Positions 10,368 to 20,966 are shown, counted from the stretch's first letter. The stretch: DNA of 56,358 nt from Bacillus infantis (GCF_020171945.1 NZ_JAIVAP010000028.1:1-56358); one strand, 5' to 3'. Notes: generated by a model not told the origin, from the sequence alone. Translations and numbers: made by a program.

Positions 10368-11246
10368 TTATACCGCTTCGCTTTTTAATGCCTCCAGCTC
10401 TTCTTTTGAGTAATGATATTTTTCATTGCAGAAATGGCATTGGGCTTCTGCTTCGCCGTCTGTATCGATCATATCCTGGATTTCATCCCTGCCAAGGCTG
10501 ATGATGCTCGTTGCAAACCGCTCCTTGGAGCAGGTGCATTCAAAGGATACTGGCATCTTCTCCAGAATCTTGACATTTTCCTCTCCAAGGATCTCATTCA
10601 AGAGCTCTTCCGGTGTAAGGCCTTTTTCAATCAGCTTGGACACAGGAGGAATTTCCTTCAGCCTGTTCTCGATTCTAGTAATTGTCTCTTCATCTGTTCC
10701 TGGAAGAAGCTGCAGGATGAATCCGCCCGAAGCAAGGATCGTATTGTCCGGATTTACAAGAACGCCGACTCCGACAGAGGAAGGAAGCTGCTCAGACATA
10801 GCAAAATAATAAGTGAAATCCTCTCCAAGCTCACCTGAAACGATTGGCACCTGTCCTGTGAAATGCTCTCTCATCCCGATGTCCTTGACGACAGTCAGCA
10901 TGCCATCAGTACCGACTGCCCTGCGGACATCCAGCTTCCCTTGCTCATTCAAGTCGAAATGAGTCTGCGGATGTGTCACATAGCCGCGGACCTCTCCCTT
11001 AGAATTGCTGTCAACCAGAATCGGGCCAAGCGGGCCGCCGCCTTCAATCTTGATGGTCAGCTTTTCCTCGCCTTTCAGCATCGCCCCCATCATCACACCT
11101 GCAGTCATTGCCCTGCCAAGAGCAGCAGAAGCCGTCGGCCACGTGTAATGCCTTCTTTGCGCCTCTCCCACCGTATCAGTGCTGCGGGCAGCGTACGCAC
11201 GCACCTGTCCATTAAAGGCAAGCGCCTTAATCAAATAATCTTCCAT
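10368..11246 (-). CDS. hslO: redox-regulated chaperone Hsp33
   Basis: A holdase activated by oxidative unfolding: four cysteines bind zinc when reduced and form disulfides under oxidative stress. The C-terminal switch is present as 'ECTCS' and, about 33 residues later, 'CHFC' (CXC plus CXXC). The N-terminal domain shows '[14 protein letters not shown]' and '[11 protein letters not shown]'. 292 residues, normal length, ATG six nt after GGAG. It sits between coaX and the foldase gene, a conserved arrangement in Bacillus. Confidence 0.96.
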   Translation of the reverse strand: MEDYLIKALAFNGQVRAYAARSTDTVGEAQRRHYTWPTASAALGRAMTAGVMMGAMLKGEEKLTIKIEGGGPLGPILVDSNSKGEVRGYVTHPQTHFDLNEQGKLDVRRAVGTDGMLTVVKDIGMREHFTGQVPIVSGELGEDFTYYFAMSEQLPSSVGVGVLVNPDNTILASGGFILQLLPGTDEETITRIENRLKEIPPVSKLIEKGLTPEELLNEILGEENVKILEKMPVSFECTCSKERFATSIISLGRDEIQDMIDTDGEAEAQCHFCNEKYHYSKEELEALKSEAV

Positions 11247-11273
11247 CTTGTACTCCTTTCAAAGCTGTATTTC

Positions 11274-12056
11274 CTATTTCTTTATACTTTCCCTATTTCG
11301 TTTATAAATTAACTGTAATCCTTTTAATGTTAAAAACGGGTCGACAATGTCGATCATATTTGATTCCTGGGCAATCAGATTGGCAAGCCCTCCGGTGGCA
11401 ATGACCAGCGGGTTTTCATCGCTCTGGTCCTTCATCCTCTTCACAATGCCCTCTACCTGTCCAACATATCCGTAGACAATGCCGGACTGCATCGCGGCTA
11501 CCGTATTCTTGCCGACTATATGTTCAGGACGGGCAATTTCTATCCTTGGAAGCTTGGCTGCCTTTGAATACAATGCCTCTGTCGAAATATTGACGCCCGG
11601 TGCGATTGCTCCGCCCATATACTGCTTATCAGCATTAATATAGCAGTAGGTTGTCGCAGTCCCAAAATCGACGATGATAAGCGGCCCGCCATACTCATGA
11701 ATGGCTGCAACTGCATTGACGATCCTGTCAGCGCCCACCTCGCGCGGATTTTCATACTTGATATTAAGACCGGTCTTAATGCCAGGGCCAACGACAAGCG
11801 GCTTATGCTGAAAGTACTTCTGGCACATTCTTTCAAGCGCAAACATGATCGGCGGCACAACCGAAGAAATAATGATGCCATCTATGTTAGAAAACGAGAG
11901 ATTCACATGCTCAAAAAGAGATTTCACGATCATCCCATATTCATCTTCTGTTTTATTCCGGTTCGTCTCTATTCTCCAATGGTGCTTCAGCTCTTCGCCA
12001 TCATATACACCAAGCACAATATTTGTATTTCCCACGTCAAATACAAAGATCAACAT
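11274..12056 (-). CDS. coaX: type III pantothenate kinase
   Basis: Phosphorylates pantothenate in the first step of coenzyme A synthesis; the type III enzyme is feedback-insensitive and needs a monovalent cation. ASKHA-fold signatures: '[13 protein letters not shown]' at the N-terminus (phosphate-1 loop), '[11 protein letters not shown]' near residue 100 with the catalytic aspartate, and '[12 protein letters not shown]'. The ATG at 12056 fits the family start; a GTG three codons earlier is possible. First gene of coaX-hslO-yacD. Confidence 0.95.
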   Translation of the reverse strand: MLIFVFDVGNTNIVLGVYDGEELKHHWRIETNRNKTEDEYGMIVKSLFEHVNLSFSNIDGIIISSVVPPIMFALERMCQKYFQHKPLVVGPGIKTGLNIKYENPREVGADRIVNAVAAIHEYGGPLIIVDFGTATTYCYINADKQYMGGAIAPGVNISTEALYSKAAKLPRIEIARPEHIVGKNTVAAMQSGIVYGYVGQVEGIVKRMKDQSDENPLVIATGGLANLIAQESNMIDIVDPFLTLKGLQLIYKRNRESIKK

Positions 12057-12100
12057 TCTCACCACTTTTATAATTTTTCTAACACAAACACACTGCCAAC

Positions 12101-12129
12101 ATCATATCACAACTCCTGCCGAATCGTAA
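12101..12129 (-). promoter_or_regulatory. coaX operon promoter, extended -10
   Basis: Minus strand TTACGA (12124-12129), 17-nt spacer ending TGA, TATGAT (12101-12106). The TGnTATGAT makes an extended -10, compensating for a weak -35. About 45 nt upstream of coaX. Confidence 0.5.
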
Positions 12130-12235
12130 TAGAAAATGACCTGCACTTATCCTAGCCCGCCAGGATATCCTGCCTGCCTGAAAACAGACGCCGCTGCTGA
12201 GCCTGCGCCTATTTAAAGATACCCTTATTGTTTCC

Positions 12236-12289
12236 CAAAAAGCAAAAAGCTGACTCAGGCGGCCAAATTCCGGCTTCCTGAGTCAGCTT
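12236..12289 (-). terminator. ftsH terminator
   Basis: Perfect 13-bp stem AAGCTGACTCAGG/CCTGAGTCAGCTT with a 17-nt loop, followed on the minus strand by TTTGCTTTTT. It lies just after the ftsH stop. Confidence 0.85.
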
Positions 12290-12298
12290 CTTTATCGA

Positions 12299-14287
12299 TT
12301 AGAGGTCGCGCTTTTCGTCAGCGCTGCCGGTTGGGCCGGCATCATCCTTCGGTGCGACCGGATCATTTGAATCTGCCGGATGGATTTCCTTCACAGCATC
12401 TTCATCTTTCTTGATGTTGATATTGACCTTCACATCATCTGTGCTGGCATCGATCACTTTGCGGTCAGGCAGCTTGCCATGATCCACAAGGCTCTTGATC
12501 TGTTCAGCATCGAGTGTTTCAACTTCCAGAAGTGTGTTGGCGATCAAGTCAAGCTTATCGCGGTTTTCGGTAAGGACTTTTCTTGCTTTTTCATAACACT
12601 CTTTAATGATGCGCTGGATCTCCAGATCAATTTCGTAAGCAATCGCATCAGAGTAGTTCTGTTCATTGTTGAAATCCCTGCCAAGGAATACCTGGCCCTG
12701 GGACTGTCCGAACTGAAGCGGTCCGAGCTTATCGCTCATACCGAATTCAGTTACCATTCTCCTGGCTATGCCTGTTGCGCGCTGGAAGTCATTGTGCGCG
12801 CCAGTGCTGACTTCGCCAAAGACAATCTCTTCAGCTACACGTCCGCCCAGGAGGCCGACGATCTTATCCAGAAGCTCCGGTTTCGTCATGAAGTAGCGGT
12901 CTTCCTTCGGCAGCATGACAGCATATCCGCCAGCCTGGCCGCGTGGAACGATGGTTACTTTATGGACCATTTCAGCCTCATCAAGCATTACACCGATCAC
13001 AGTATGCCCGGCTTCATGGAATGCCACGATATTTCTTTCCTTCTTGGAAATAACGCGGCTTTTCTTGGCCGGTCCGGCTATGACTCTGTCCGTTGCCTCG
13101 TCAATATCGGTCATATCAACTTTTTTCTTATTCTGGCGTGCCGCAACAAGGGCAGCCTCGTTCAATAAGTTTTCAAGGTCGGCGCCTGAGAAGCCTGGCG
13201 TCCTTGCTGCAATGGCCTTCAGATTGACAGACTCATCAAGAGGCTTATTGCGGGCATGTACCTTCAGTACTGCTTCACGTCCATTGACGTCCGGACGGTC
13301 AACAGTGATCTGGCGGTCAAATCGTCCCGGACGCAGAAGGGCCGGGTCAAGAATATCCGGACGATTCGTTGCGGCTACGATGATGATTCCTTCGTTAGCC
13401 CCGAATCCATCCATTTCAACAAGCAACTGGTTCAGCGTCTGTTCGCGCTCGTCATGGCCTCCGCCAAGTCCGGCGCCGCGCTGGCGTCCAACTGCATCAA
13501 TCTCATCAATGAATATAATACACGGTGCATTTTTCTTAGCATTCTCAAACAGGTCACGCACACGGGATGCACCGACACCGACAAACATCTCAACGAAATC
13601 GGAACCGCTGATCGAGAAGAACGGTACGCCCGCTTCACCGGCAACAGCACGTGCCAGCAGGGTTTTACCGGTACCCGGAGGTCCGACCAGAAGCACCCCT
13701 TTAGGGATTCGGGCCCCAAGATCCGCGAATTTGCGTGGATCCTTCAGGAACTCGACGACTTCTACAAGCTCTTGCTTTTCTTCGTCCGCACCAGCAACAT
13801 CCTTGAAGCGGACTTTCTTTTTCTCTTCACTGTAAAGCTTGGCTTTGCTCTTGCCGAAGTTCATTACCCGGCTGCCGCCGCCCTGTGCTTGATTAAGCAG
13901 GAAGAAGAACAGGATGAAAATGATGATGAACGGAATGATGCTAGTGAAGAATGTCACCCAGCCGCTTGTTTCCTTGGCAGGCTGTACATCCACCTTCGCA
14001 TTGGCTGCCGCCTCATCTATGCGGTCCAGCAGATTGTCGCTGTTCCATACATAAGTGATAAAGAATTTATCTTCATCATAGCCTTCCAGCTTGCCCCGCA
14101 CCTCAAATACTCCGCGCTCAGGCTGCATCGAAAGCTCTGTTACCTCGCCGCTGTCCAGGTAACCGACGAATTTGTCATAGGATATATGTTCTGTCGGCTC
14201 ATTGTTGCCGTTAAAGAAGCTGACAACGCCTATAATGACTAAAAAGATTAATAAATAAAAGATGGTATTCCGGAAGATCCGATTCAT
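12299..14287 (-). CDS. ftsH: ATP-dependent zinc metalloprotease FtsH
   Basis: Membrane AAA+ protease that removes misassembled membrane proteins and regulatory proteins; in B. subtilis it also affects sporulation. 662 residues: membrane segments at about 7-25 and 111-133 flank an extracytoplasmic domain; Walker A GPPGTGKT at 202-209, Walker B IIFIDE at 257-262, SRH 'RPGRFDRQ' at 319-326, zinc site HEAGH at 424-428. The last 60 residues are acidic and low-complexity, as in other bacilli. Monocistronic: own promoter and terminator. Confidence 0.98.
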   Translation of the reverse strand: MNRIFRNTIFYLLIFLVIIGVVSFFNGNNEPTEHISYDKFVGYLDSGEVTELSMQPERGVFEVRGKLEGYDEDKFFITYVWNSDNLLDRIDEAAANAKVDVQPAKETSGWVTFFTSIIPFIIIFILFFFLLNQAQGGGSRVMNFGKSKAKLYSEEKKKVRFKDVAGADEEKQELVEVVEFLKDPRKFADLGARIPKGVLLVGPPGTGKTLLARAVAGEAGVPFFSISGSDFVEMFVGVGASRVRDLFENAKKNAPCIIFIDEIDAVGRQRGAGLGGGHDEREQTLNQLLVEMDGFGANEGIIIVAATNRPDILDPALLRPGRFDRQITVDRPDVNGREAVLKVHARNKPLDESVNLKAIAARTPGFSGADLENLLNEAALVAARQNKKKVDMTDIDEATDRVIAGPAKKSRVISKKERNIVAFHEAGHTVIGVMLDEAEMVHKVTIVPRGQAGGYAVMLPKEDRYFMTKPELLDKIVGLLGGRVAEEIVFGEVSTGAHNDFQRATGIARRMVTEFGMSDKLGPLQFGQSQGQVFLGRDFNNEQNYSDAIAYEIDLEIQRIIKECYEKARKVLTENRDKLDLIANTLLEVETLDAEQIKSLVDHGKLPDRKVIDASTDDVKVNINIKKDEDAVKEIHPADSNDPVAPKDDAGPTGSADEKRDL

Positions 14288-14323
14288 CCCTTACCTCCTC
14301 CCACGGTAAACAAACTATATTGT

Positions 14324-14353
14324 ATAGTATCATAGTAAATCATGCCAATTCAA
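14324..14353 (-). promoter_or_regulatory. ftsH promoter (sigma-A)
   Basis: Minus strand TTGAAT (14348-14353), 18-nt spacer, TACTAT (14324-14329), roughly 35 nt upstream of the GGAGGAGG ribosome site and ATG of ftsH. Confidence 0.5.
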
Positions 14354-14430
14354 GAAATTACACTTTTGAAAACCGGGCTGGTCCATGCTTTTAGCAAGGC
14401 TTGTCATAAACCTCTCACATATAGGATTGC

Positions 14431-14976
14431 TTAATCGTTGTTTGTGTATACTTCAGGCTTCAAAACCCCTATATATGGAAGGTTGCGGTATCTTTCCGCA
14501 TAGTCAAGGCCATAGCCAACCACGAATTCATCCGGAACGATGAAACCTACATAATCGGCTTTGATGTCTGCCTTTCTGCCGGTCGGTTTGTCCAGGAGAG
14601 TGACAATCTTGATGCTTTTTGCTTTCCTGTAGCGGAACAGTTCAACCAGATAGCTTAGTGTCAGGCCGCTGTCGATGATGTCTTCAATAATCAGGATGTC
14701 CCTGCCTTCCACTGAAGTATCCAGGTCTTTCAGGATTTTGACTTCTCCGGAAGAGACTGTTGAATTGCCGTAGCTGGAAACGTCCATAAAGTCCATCTCA
14801 AGATACGTATCGATGCGCTTCAAAAGGTCTCCCATGAAAGGCATTGCCCCTTTCAGGACGCCGATTGCCAAAGGATAGCGGTCCATATATTCCTCAGTCA
14901 GCTGCTGGGCAAGCTCTTTTGTCTTTGCCTGGAGTTCCTCTTCGGAAATTAGTACTTTTTCGATATCGTTTTTCAT
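14431..14976 (-). CDS. hprT: hypoxanthine-guanine phosphoribosyltransferase
   Basis: Purine salvage: hypoxanthine or guanine plus PRPP to IMP or GMP. 181 residues with the PRPP-binding loop '[14 protein letters not shown]' near residues 95-108 and the purine-contacting '[15 protein letters not shown]' near 145-159. 22 nt after the tilS stop and in the same orientation, the conserved tilS-hprT pair. In B. subtilis HprT and TilS also act together on the ftsH promoter; whether that applies here cannot be seen. Confidence 0.97.
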   Translation of the reverse strand: MKNDIEKVLISEEELQAKTKELAQQLTEEYMDRYPLAIGVLKGAMPFMGDLLKRIDTYLEMDFMDVSSYGNSTVSSGEVKILKDLDTSVEGRDILIIEDIIDSGLTLSYLVELFRYRKAKSIKIVTLLDKPTGRKADIKADYVGFIVPDEFVVGYGLDYAERYRNLPYIGVLKPEVYTNND

Positions 14977-14998
14977 GAATAGTGTGCCCCCTAGAAGA

Positions 14999-16387
14999 TC
15001 AATGCTTTATATATGTTAAAAAAATATTCCTGGTGTCAGAGCCTGCAGGCAGCTTATAGGCAGATTTGCTCAAACCGGGGATCCAGAGGATTTCCCCGCT
15101 GCTGTCAGTCACGATGGGCCAGCTGTCCCGTTCATGCAAAGGGATTTTCCTGTCGATAAAAATAGATTTCACTTTTTTCGTCCCGTTCATTCCTTTTATC
15201 GTCATTCTGTCCCCGGCTTCGCGGGTGCGGACAATAAGCGGAAAACGCACATTATCCCTGCTGACTTCAAAGCAATTCAGTTCTGCCGTTCCTCTATTAT
15301 CTCCGCTCTCTCCTGCCAGTAGGGCACCGGCGCTCGGAAGCTCGATTTTTCCGGGCTGATTTATCTCAAAACGATAGGCTTGCACCTCAGAGTGGCTGTA
15401 CCTGAAATGGCAAAAGCCGTATGATCGCACAATTTTTAAGCCGTTTGGGAAATCAAGTGAACCGGAAGGATGAGGATTATTCAATATTGAAAATATCTTC
15501 TCAATATGTAAGGCGGATAATGATGCAGGCCTCTCTTGATAGAGATAGTTTAATATTAGTTGAATACCTCTCCTTTGTAAAGGCATTGGCATTAGCATGA
15601 AGCGTTCTGCATCAATCGTGATTTCAGCATCTTCCTTCTTCTTCATTACTGTATTCATTTCCCGGGCCGTTAATTCCTGAAGGAGCTGTTCATCGCCGCG
15701 CAGCTCTTCGCTGAAACGCTGAAAATGAACATGGGCCTGAGGGTTTTCCGATTTCAGGAATGGCAGGACGTTTTTCCTGAACCGGTTTCGGCTGTAAACG
15801 TCCTTTTCATTGCTCGGATCTCTTCGGGGGTCCAGCTCATTTCTTAAACAATACTCTTCAATCTCTCCCCGCTCAAGGCACAGGAAAGGACGGATGATCT
15901 CACCGCCCCCAAACGGACGGGAGAAAGGGATCCCTGATCTTGCTCCCCCTGTGCTGCCTCTTGTCAGCCGCATCAGGATGGTTTCCATCTGATCATCCCC
16001 ATGATGGCCGAGTGCCAGGTATGATGCCCCTGATGCCTTCATGGCCTCTTCAAAAAAGCGGTACCGGCATTCGCGCGCCGCAGTCTGGGAGCTCTTACCG
16101 GATTCCTTCATATAAGCCGATACATCCTCCCTCCTCAGCTCAAACGGAATGTTCCGCTCTTCACAAAAGGACTGGACAAATCGGGCTTCCTGATAGGATT
16201 CCTCACCTCTGAACATATGGTCAAAATGAATGGCCGCAGGTTCAATGCCCCACACCTCCCGCTTTTTCCACAGCAAGTGGAGCAGCGCCAGGGAATCGGG
16301 GCCTCCGGACACGCCTACAAGCACCTTTTTGCCTTCGAGCCGTACACCATGATGCCGAAGGAAAGCTTCGGCTTTTGCATCAAGCAT
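14999..16387 (-). CDS. tilS: tRNA(Ile)-lysidine synthetase
   Basis: Modifies C34 of the CAU-anticodon tRNA-Ile to lysidine, converting it from AUG to AUA decoding. 462 residues: N-terminal PP-loop ATPase with '[15 protein letters not shown]' (SGGxDS), then '[11 protein letters not shown]' and '[17 protein letters not shown]', followed by the two TilS C-terminal substrate-binding domains. ATG eight nt after AAGGAAG. Followed closely by hprT. Confidence 0.95.
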   Translation of the reverse strand: MLDAKAEAFLRHHGVRLEGKKVLVGVSGGPDSLALLHLLWKKREVWGIEPAAIHFDHMFRGEESYQEARFVQSFCEERNIPFELRREDVSAYMKESGKSSQTAARECRYRFFEEAMKASGASYLALGHHGDDQMETILMRLTRGSTGGARSGIPFSRPFGGGEIIRPFLCLERGEIEEYCLRNELDPRRDPSNEKDVYSRNRFRKNVLPFLKSENPQAHVHFQRFSEELRGDEQLLQELTAREMNTVMKKKEDAEITIDAERFMLMPMPLQRRGIQLILNYLYQERPASLSALHIEKIFSILNNPHPSGSLDFPNGLKIVRSYGFCHFRYSHSEVQAYRFEINQPGKIELPSAGALLAGESGDNRGTAELNCFEVSRDNVRFPLIVRTREAGDRMTIKGMNGTKKVKSIFIDRKIPLHERDSWPIVTDSSGEILWIPGLSKSAYKLPAGSDTRNIFLTYIKH

Positions 16388-16598
16388 AATAAATTCTTCC
16401 TTACCTGAAAAATCTATAGTCCCTTATACCCCTGGTGATGGGTGAATAACCTTTATTAAAGGAAACTACTATATTAAGAATAGCATCTTTGCCTGCAATC
16501 TCCAAAGCATAACCCTGATGGAATGCATATCGCATCCAGGGTGCCTGGGCCTGCTCCATTATGTACGCATTCAGAAGCGAAAAGTTTCACCATTTCCA

Positions 16599-17594
16599 TT
16601 AGACCAGCTGTCCATAAATATAAACAAAATAAAGGACCGAGATGACAAAGACAATGAGCATCGTTTCAAGGAAACCGCCCTTCTTCTTCTGATCCTTTGC
16701 GCCCTGCCTTGTCCGTGAGGGGCCGGGCCCGGGACCCGCGGCCTGGCTCCGGGCAGCACTCCGCCGGGCCGTACGGCTTTCAGGCTGTCCTCCTGCAGGC
16801 ATGGCAAGGAGCTCTTTCCTCATTTCAGAGGCAGATGCATACCTCCCCTCCAGTGCCTTCAGGAGCATCAGCTCATACTTCATCAGCTCTTTGTTCTGCC
16901 TGATCATGTCCCTGAGCTGGCTGATGCCCCCTGTTGTCTTATTGAACCGCTTTGGATAATAAAGATTGATCAGTACCATTGCAGCAGCGAATAAGTCATA
17001 CTGAGGATCAGCCTTCCTTGTACCAAGCCCCCAATATCCGCGGTCGTAAAACTCGGTAAATTCCTTGATTGCCCTCCCTTTGATGGTTGTACCGCCCACA
17101 TCAATGCAGCGTATCCTCGGAGGAGGGGATGTCACAATCAGGTTCTCCGGCTTCAGATCGCCAAACACCCAGCCGCTCTGGTGAAGCTTTTCCAGATCGC
17201 TGAGCAGCTGGGAAAGAAGCACTTCTGTCCAGGAAGGCCCTTTTTGCCGGATAAACCCGAGCAGATCCGGTCCGTTTATGTATTCCATTGCATAAAAGGA
17301 AATCCGCGCATCCTTCCTCTCCCAGTCATCGACATCAAGCAAAGAAGGCCCAAGGGCAGAACCCTGGACCTTGGCAAAGGATTTAAGCACATTCACTTCA
17401 GAGGTAACGGACATCCCATTATCACTCATCTTTAAGGCAACCTGCTGATTCCGGCACTGGGCCAGATAGACGATCCCATTCGCCCCGCTGCCAAGCTCCC
17501 TTATGATCGTATACCGGTTGCGATGCCATTTCCCTTCGATAATCGTCCCGGGGCTTACTTTACATAGAATCTTCAAAGTATTGTTCATCATCAC
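16599..17594 (-). CDS. yabT: Hanks-type Ser/Thr protein kinase with C-terminal membrane segment
   Basis: In B. subtilis YabT is a forespore DNA-binding kinase that phosphorylates RecA and AbrB. Kinase domain at about residues 18-270: glycine loop 'GSGANGIVYLA', lysine in 'VALKM', catalytic loop 'FGDLKPENLIV' (the H-R-D is F-G-D) and 'CIDVGG' for DFG. A Pro/Gly/Arg-rich basic stretch (about 275-300), the probable DNA-binding part, precedes a single membrane segment and a very short C-terminus. The start is a GTG 11 nt after AAGGAG, inside the last 35 nt of yabS. Nothing convincing as a terminator follows; 16510-16545 holds an imperfect hairpin without a T tract. Confidence 0.9.
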   Translation of the reverse strand: MMMNNTLKILCKVSPGTIIEGKWHRNRYTIIRELGSGANGIVYLAQCRNQQVALKMSDNGMSVTSEVNVLKSFAKVQGSALGPSLLDVDDWERKDARISFYAMEYINGPDLLGFIRQKGPSWTEVLLSQLLSDLEKLHQSGWVFGDLKPENLIVTSPPPRIRCIDVGGTTIKGRAIKEFTEFYDRGYWGLGTRKADPQYDLFAAAMVLINLYYPKRFNKTTGGISQLRDMIRQNKELMKYELMLLKALEGRYASASEMRKELLAMPAGGQPESRTARRSAARSQAAGPGPGPSRTRQGAKDQKKKGGFLETMLIVFVISVLYFVYIYGQLV

Positions 17595-18297
17595 GGGAAA
17601 GCAGGCTCCTTAGTGAACGTTTTTTCTTGAAATAGCTTAAAGCTTCACGGATTGCAGGCCCGGTGGGGGTGATGCCTCCAGTTGACAGCTTGGAAAATAT
17701 GCTTGTCAGTGATTCGAGCCTCGGCGTCCAATCCAGCAGTTTTTCGACATCATTCTTTTTCCCGGGAAATACAAAAACTGCAAAACGGTTATCTCCTGAA
17801 CGGGCATTCAAGCTCAAGGACAAATCAAGAAGTGCTTCCTTGACCGTCGGGAGTTTATGCTTCATGCTCGCACTTGTATCGACGAGGACCAGCACCTCAA
17901 GCTCGACTGTTTCCCCGAGCTCATCGACAACCTCCATGACCTCTCCCCTTTTTTCCGGCGGAAGGTCTTCAACTGTCTGGGAGCCGCCCAATATTTGCTG
18001 AAGCTCTTTATTCACCACACCCTGGAGCGTCTGGGTCATTGCCTTCCTCGTCACCATCTGCACCGTCTGCGATAACGCCTGCGAGTAGACGACCTGGCTG
18101 ACTCCGCCCCCGGAGAGCGCAATTCCCTCAATTTCATTCATGCCCCGCTCATCAATGACATCCTTCTCCATCACTCCGATGACATTTACCGTAATGCCCT
18201 GTTCTTTCGCCAAAGCTGACATGGCCACAGGATCCTCGCCCTGATTGGAGCAGCCGTCTGTGATAAGCAGAATCTGTTTCAGTGTTCCGGTCTTCAT
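17560..18297 (-). CDS. yabS: von Willebrand factor A domain protein
   Basis: Function unknown; always beside spoIIE and yabT in bacilli. 245 residues. The protein starts with 'QILLITDGCSNQGEDP', which resembles the end of a vWA fold, and a fuller vWA domain follows from about residue 135: MIDAS motif 'VLVDTSASM' (DxSxS), then 'SLNARSGDNRFAVFVF' and 'GGITPTGPAIREAL'. Divalent-metal protein binding is therefore likely. The ATG lies 5 nt after GGAGGGGAG; the stop overlaps yabT. Confidence 0.85.
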   Translation of the reverse strand: MKTGTLKQILLITDGCSNQGEDPVAMSALAKEQGITVNVIGVMEKDVIDERGMNEIEGIALSGGGVSQVVYSQALSQTVQMVTRKAMTQTLQGVVNKELQQILGGSQTVEDLPPEKRGEVMEVVDELGETVELEVLVLVDTSASMKHKLPTVKEALLDLSLSLNARSGDNRFAVFVFPGKKNDVEKLLDWTPRLESLTSIFSKLSTGGITPTGPAIREALSYFKKKRSLRSLLSRDDEQYFEDSM

Positions 18298-18327
18298 AAA
18301 ATCTCCCCTCCTGTTCCTTATTGGTAC

Positions 18328-18357
18328 CATTTTCGACGGAACAGGACGGAAATATAC
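18328..18357 (-). promoter_or_regulatory. possible sigma-F promoter of yabS-yabT
   Basis: Minus strand GTATA (18353-18357), 15-nt spacer, GTCGAAAATG (18328-18337), which matches the sigma-F -10 consensus GGnnAnAHTR at all but its second position. It fits forespore expression of YabT known from B. subtilis. Confidence 0.4.
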
Positions 18358-18386
18358 ATGTTACCGGGAAGGGAGGGACAAAATAA

Positions 18387-20864
18387 TCAGTTGGCTTTTT
18401 GGCGCAGCTTCTGGACCGGGATGGATGCCCATTTTGGCGTATTATGCTTGATTTTGGATACTACCACTGTCATATCATCCTCGATCAGGCCTGAACGCGA
18501 CCTGATGACCTCTTCCATGATCAGGTCGGCGATCTCCTGCGGGTCCTCTGTTTTCAGCTCATGAATCTTCCGCTTCATCCACAGATCATAGTTTTCCACA
18601 TGCTTAGGACCTTCAAATACACCATCGCTCATCATGATCAGAAGGTCGCCTGCCTTCAGCTGCTCGCTGACTACATCCACCTCGAATTCCTGCAATATTC
18701 CCATCGGCAGATTGCTTGCCTGGACTTTGAGAACCTTGCCGCCTCTTTTAATGAAGCTTGGCGTTGAACCGATTTTCAGGAATTTGGCCGCTGCATTTTG
18801 AAGATCGACCATCGCCAGGTCCAGGGTTGAGAAAATTTCATCTGTCGTCCGCAATGAGAGCACAGAGTTGACCGATTTGATCGCCACCTTCTCCTCTATC
18901 CCTGACTGGAGAATTTTTTGCAGCAGCTGGAGGGTTTCCTTACTCTCAATATGTGCCCTTTCGCCGTTCCCCATCCCGTCGCTGATGGCAATGGCATATT
19001 TACCCCCTCCAAGCTCGATGGTCGAATAGCTGTCACCGGAAATCAGCCCTCCATCCTTTGCCGCATGGGCCACCCCGGTTTCAACTGCGTAGGCCTTAGC
19101 CGAGCGGAATGTCACGTAGCAGCTGCCGCTTCCAAATGTGGAACACTCCTCTGAATTGACAAGAATGGTTTCTCCCAATATATCTGACAGCATCGGTGCT
19201 ATCAGCTTTTCACACTCGCCGTGCCCCCTGCAGTAGGGAATCGTCATATCAATGTCGACATTCCCCTGCTCCAGGCTGTAAATCTCCACCTGCTCTATTT
19301 GAATGCCAAACCCCTGGAGTGCGTCCAGGATGGCCTCTTCCTGCTTATGATGATTTTCCCGCTCGCGCTGAATTTCTTTCGCAAAATCGCCCATCACCTC
19401 TGACACACCCAGCAGCTGGTCTGCCACAAGCCTCCTGCTTTCCTGGACCTGCTTTTTGAGCTTCAAATTTGCCTGATAGAACGTCAGCTCCTGATGCATC
19501 GTCTCCAAAACCTTTTTTGAGCGGGTGCAATGTTTTTCCCATTCCCTTGTCAGCCTTCCGGAAACGGTTCCCTGCTGCCCGTCCATTTCATGCATAATTT
19601 CCTTCATATATTCATAGGTTGTATCAAAGTTCCTTGCCCAGCAATGGTCTTTCTTGAAACAGGTCTGGCATGTCTTCTCCGTGACATTGCTCAGGAAATA
19701 ATCCATCTCCCTTTCCTCCCCATCCCAGTCGATGGGATCATCATGAGAAGAAAAACTTTTGGACAGAGCCTGGAATACAGTCGAGAATTGGGCAACGCGC
19801 TGGGCGGTGACGTCCCGCATCTTCCGCATATACTGCTGCTGCTCAGCCGCATACTCAGGGGTCCCCGGTATATGCCTGGCCAGCTTTCCTGTCAGCGCCT
19901 GCGGAGTCAGGAAAAATAAGACCGTTGCTGCACCAGTCTCCAGAACGGTTTTCAGCAAGGTGCCGGTTCCTTCCCCATACATCCCGATTAATAAGGTGGC
20001 AATCAGCAGACCGCATGCCACGCCAAGCTTTCTCCCTTCCTTCAGTAAGCCGCCCAGGAGGCCGGAGAAAGCAAGCAGGCTCATATGATAAAAACTCGAA
20101 ACATTTGCCAGGCTGAAAATCAATCCGGTCACTACCCCGACTGTTGACCCGACCGTTGCACCTGCAACAAATGCAAATAATAGAACCAGATATCTGGATA
20201 ATATATGTTCAACGGACAGGTCATACACCGACCAGCCGATTGTTCCGGTCATGACTGAGGCAAGCATGATGATCAGACAGACAATTTCCTCAGTCTTAAG
20301 CGACTGCCTTCTTTTCGAGATGCTGAGCAGCGGGAGGCTCTGCAGGAAAATCAGAGTGAGGATAAAGCCGAGGCTTGCTTCGACGCCGGCCATCATCGCA
20401 TCATAGAGTGCCAGCTGTCCTGAGACAATACAGGCTTCTGCAATCTTCCCGATCGCCAATACGAAAAACGTATAAACCGGCAGGGCCCTTACTTCATTTT
20501 TTAGCCACTTTTTCGAAACCCTGAAGGCGAAGAGGAACATAAAGCAGATTCCAAACACTGATGCTGCATTCATCATTGATAAGGTGAACGCACCGGCAGT
20601 AAGCCCAATCAGTGCCAGCGGTGCTTTATCCCTTTTGATCAGATAGACCGCTGCAAAAAATGGCAGGCTGAAGGGTGTCAATTTCGCCAGGATGAGCGCC
20701 CTTCCCAAGAGAAATCCAATCAATAGAAGAATATAGCCCTTTTTGATAAAAAAAGTCTCTATTTTCATTTGGAACTTGTGAAGGCCTTTTGCCAATTCGA
20801 GCTTCGATCCGTTGAAATCCACTTCCCCAGCAGGATCCATTACCGTATGTTCTGCCTTTTCCAT
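18387..20864 (-). CDS. spoIIE: stage II sporulation protein E, PP2C serine phosphatase
   Basis: Dephosphorylates SpoIIAA and so triggers sigma-F in the forespore; also interacts with FtsZ at the polar septum. 825 residues: about ten membrane segments between residues 40 and 340, a central FtsZ-interacting and oligomerisation region, and a C-terminal PP2C domain from about 590 with the metal-binding 'ISDGMGNGERA' and 'MMSDGVFEGP'. ATG eight nt after GGGGAG. Driven by a Spo0A-type promoter (20900-20966). Confidence 0.97.
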   Translation of the reverse strand: MEKAEHTVMDPAGEVDFNGSKLELAKGLHKFQMKIETFFIKKGYILLLIGFLLGRALILAKLTPFSLPFFAAVYLIKRDKAPLALIGLTAGAFTLSMMNAASVFGICFMFLFAFRVSKKWLKNEVRALPVYTFFVLAIGKIAEACIVSGQLALYDAMMAGVEASLGFILTLIFLQSLPLLSISKRRQSLKTEEIVCLIIMLASVMTGTIGWSVYDLSVEHILSRYLVLLFAFVAGATVGSTVGVVTGLIFSLANVSSFYHMSLLAFSGLLGGLLKEGRKLGVACGLLIATLLIGMYGEGTGTLLKTVLETGAATVLFFLTPQALTGKLARHIPGTPEYAAEQQQYMRKMRDVTAQRVAQFSTVFQALSKSFSSHDDPIDWDGEEREMDYFLSNVTEKTCQTCFKKDHCWARNFDTTYEYMKEIMHEMDGQQGTVSGRLTREWEKHCTRSKKVLETMHQELTFYQANLKLKKQVQESRRLVADQLLGVSEVMGDFAKEIQRERENHHKQEEAILDALQGFGIQIEQVEIYSLEQGNVDIDMTIPYCRGHGECEKLIAPMLSDILGETILVNSEECSTFGSGSCYVTFRSAKAYAVETGVAHAAKDGGLISGDSYSTIELGGGKYAIAISDGMGNGERAHIESKETLQLLQKILQSGIEEKVAIKSVNSVLSLRTTDEIFSTLDLAMVDLQNAAAKFLKIGSTPSFIKRGGKVLKVQASNLPMGILQEFEVDVVSEQLKAGDLLIMMSDGVFEGPKHVENYDLWMKRKIHELKTEDPQEIADLIMEEVIRSRSGLIEDDMTVVVSKIKHNTPKWASIPVQKLRQKAN

Positions 20865-20899
20865 TCATTCCACTCCCCGTATTTGTATCGTTGCTGATT

Positions 20900-20966
20900 A
20901 TTATAAAATTGGTTATGCATAAAAGTTTGTCAAAAGAGGAGACAAGCCCATGTTTTTCTTTCGACG
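20900..20966 (-). promoter_or_regulatory. spoIIE promoter with Spo0A-like boxes
   Basis: Minus strand TTGACA (20928-20933) and TATAAT (20900-20905) are both perfect hexamers but 22 nt apart, which is too far for ordinary sigma-A activity. The B. subtilis spoIIE promoter is likewise overspaced and depends on Spo0A. Two near-matches to the 0A box TGTCGAA are present: CGTCGAA (20960-20966) and, inverted, TTTGACA at the -35. Confidence 0.7.

Noticed and set aside
12380-14242. Long plus-strand reading frames opposite ftsH (up to 328 codons)
   Set aside because: They are antisense shadows of a strongly conserved gene, with no ribosome site and no recognisable domain.
16510-16545. yabT terminator
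   Set aside because: A hairpin with CCCTG/CAGGG arms exists but has no T tract on the exit side.
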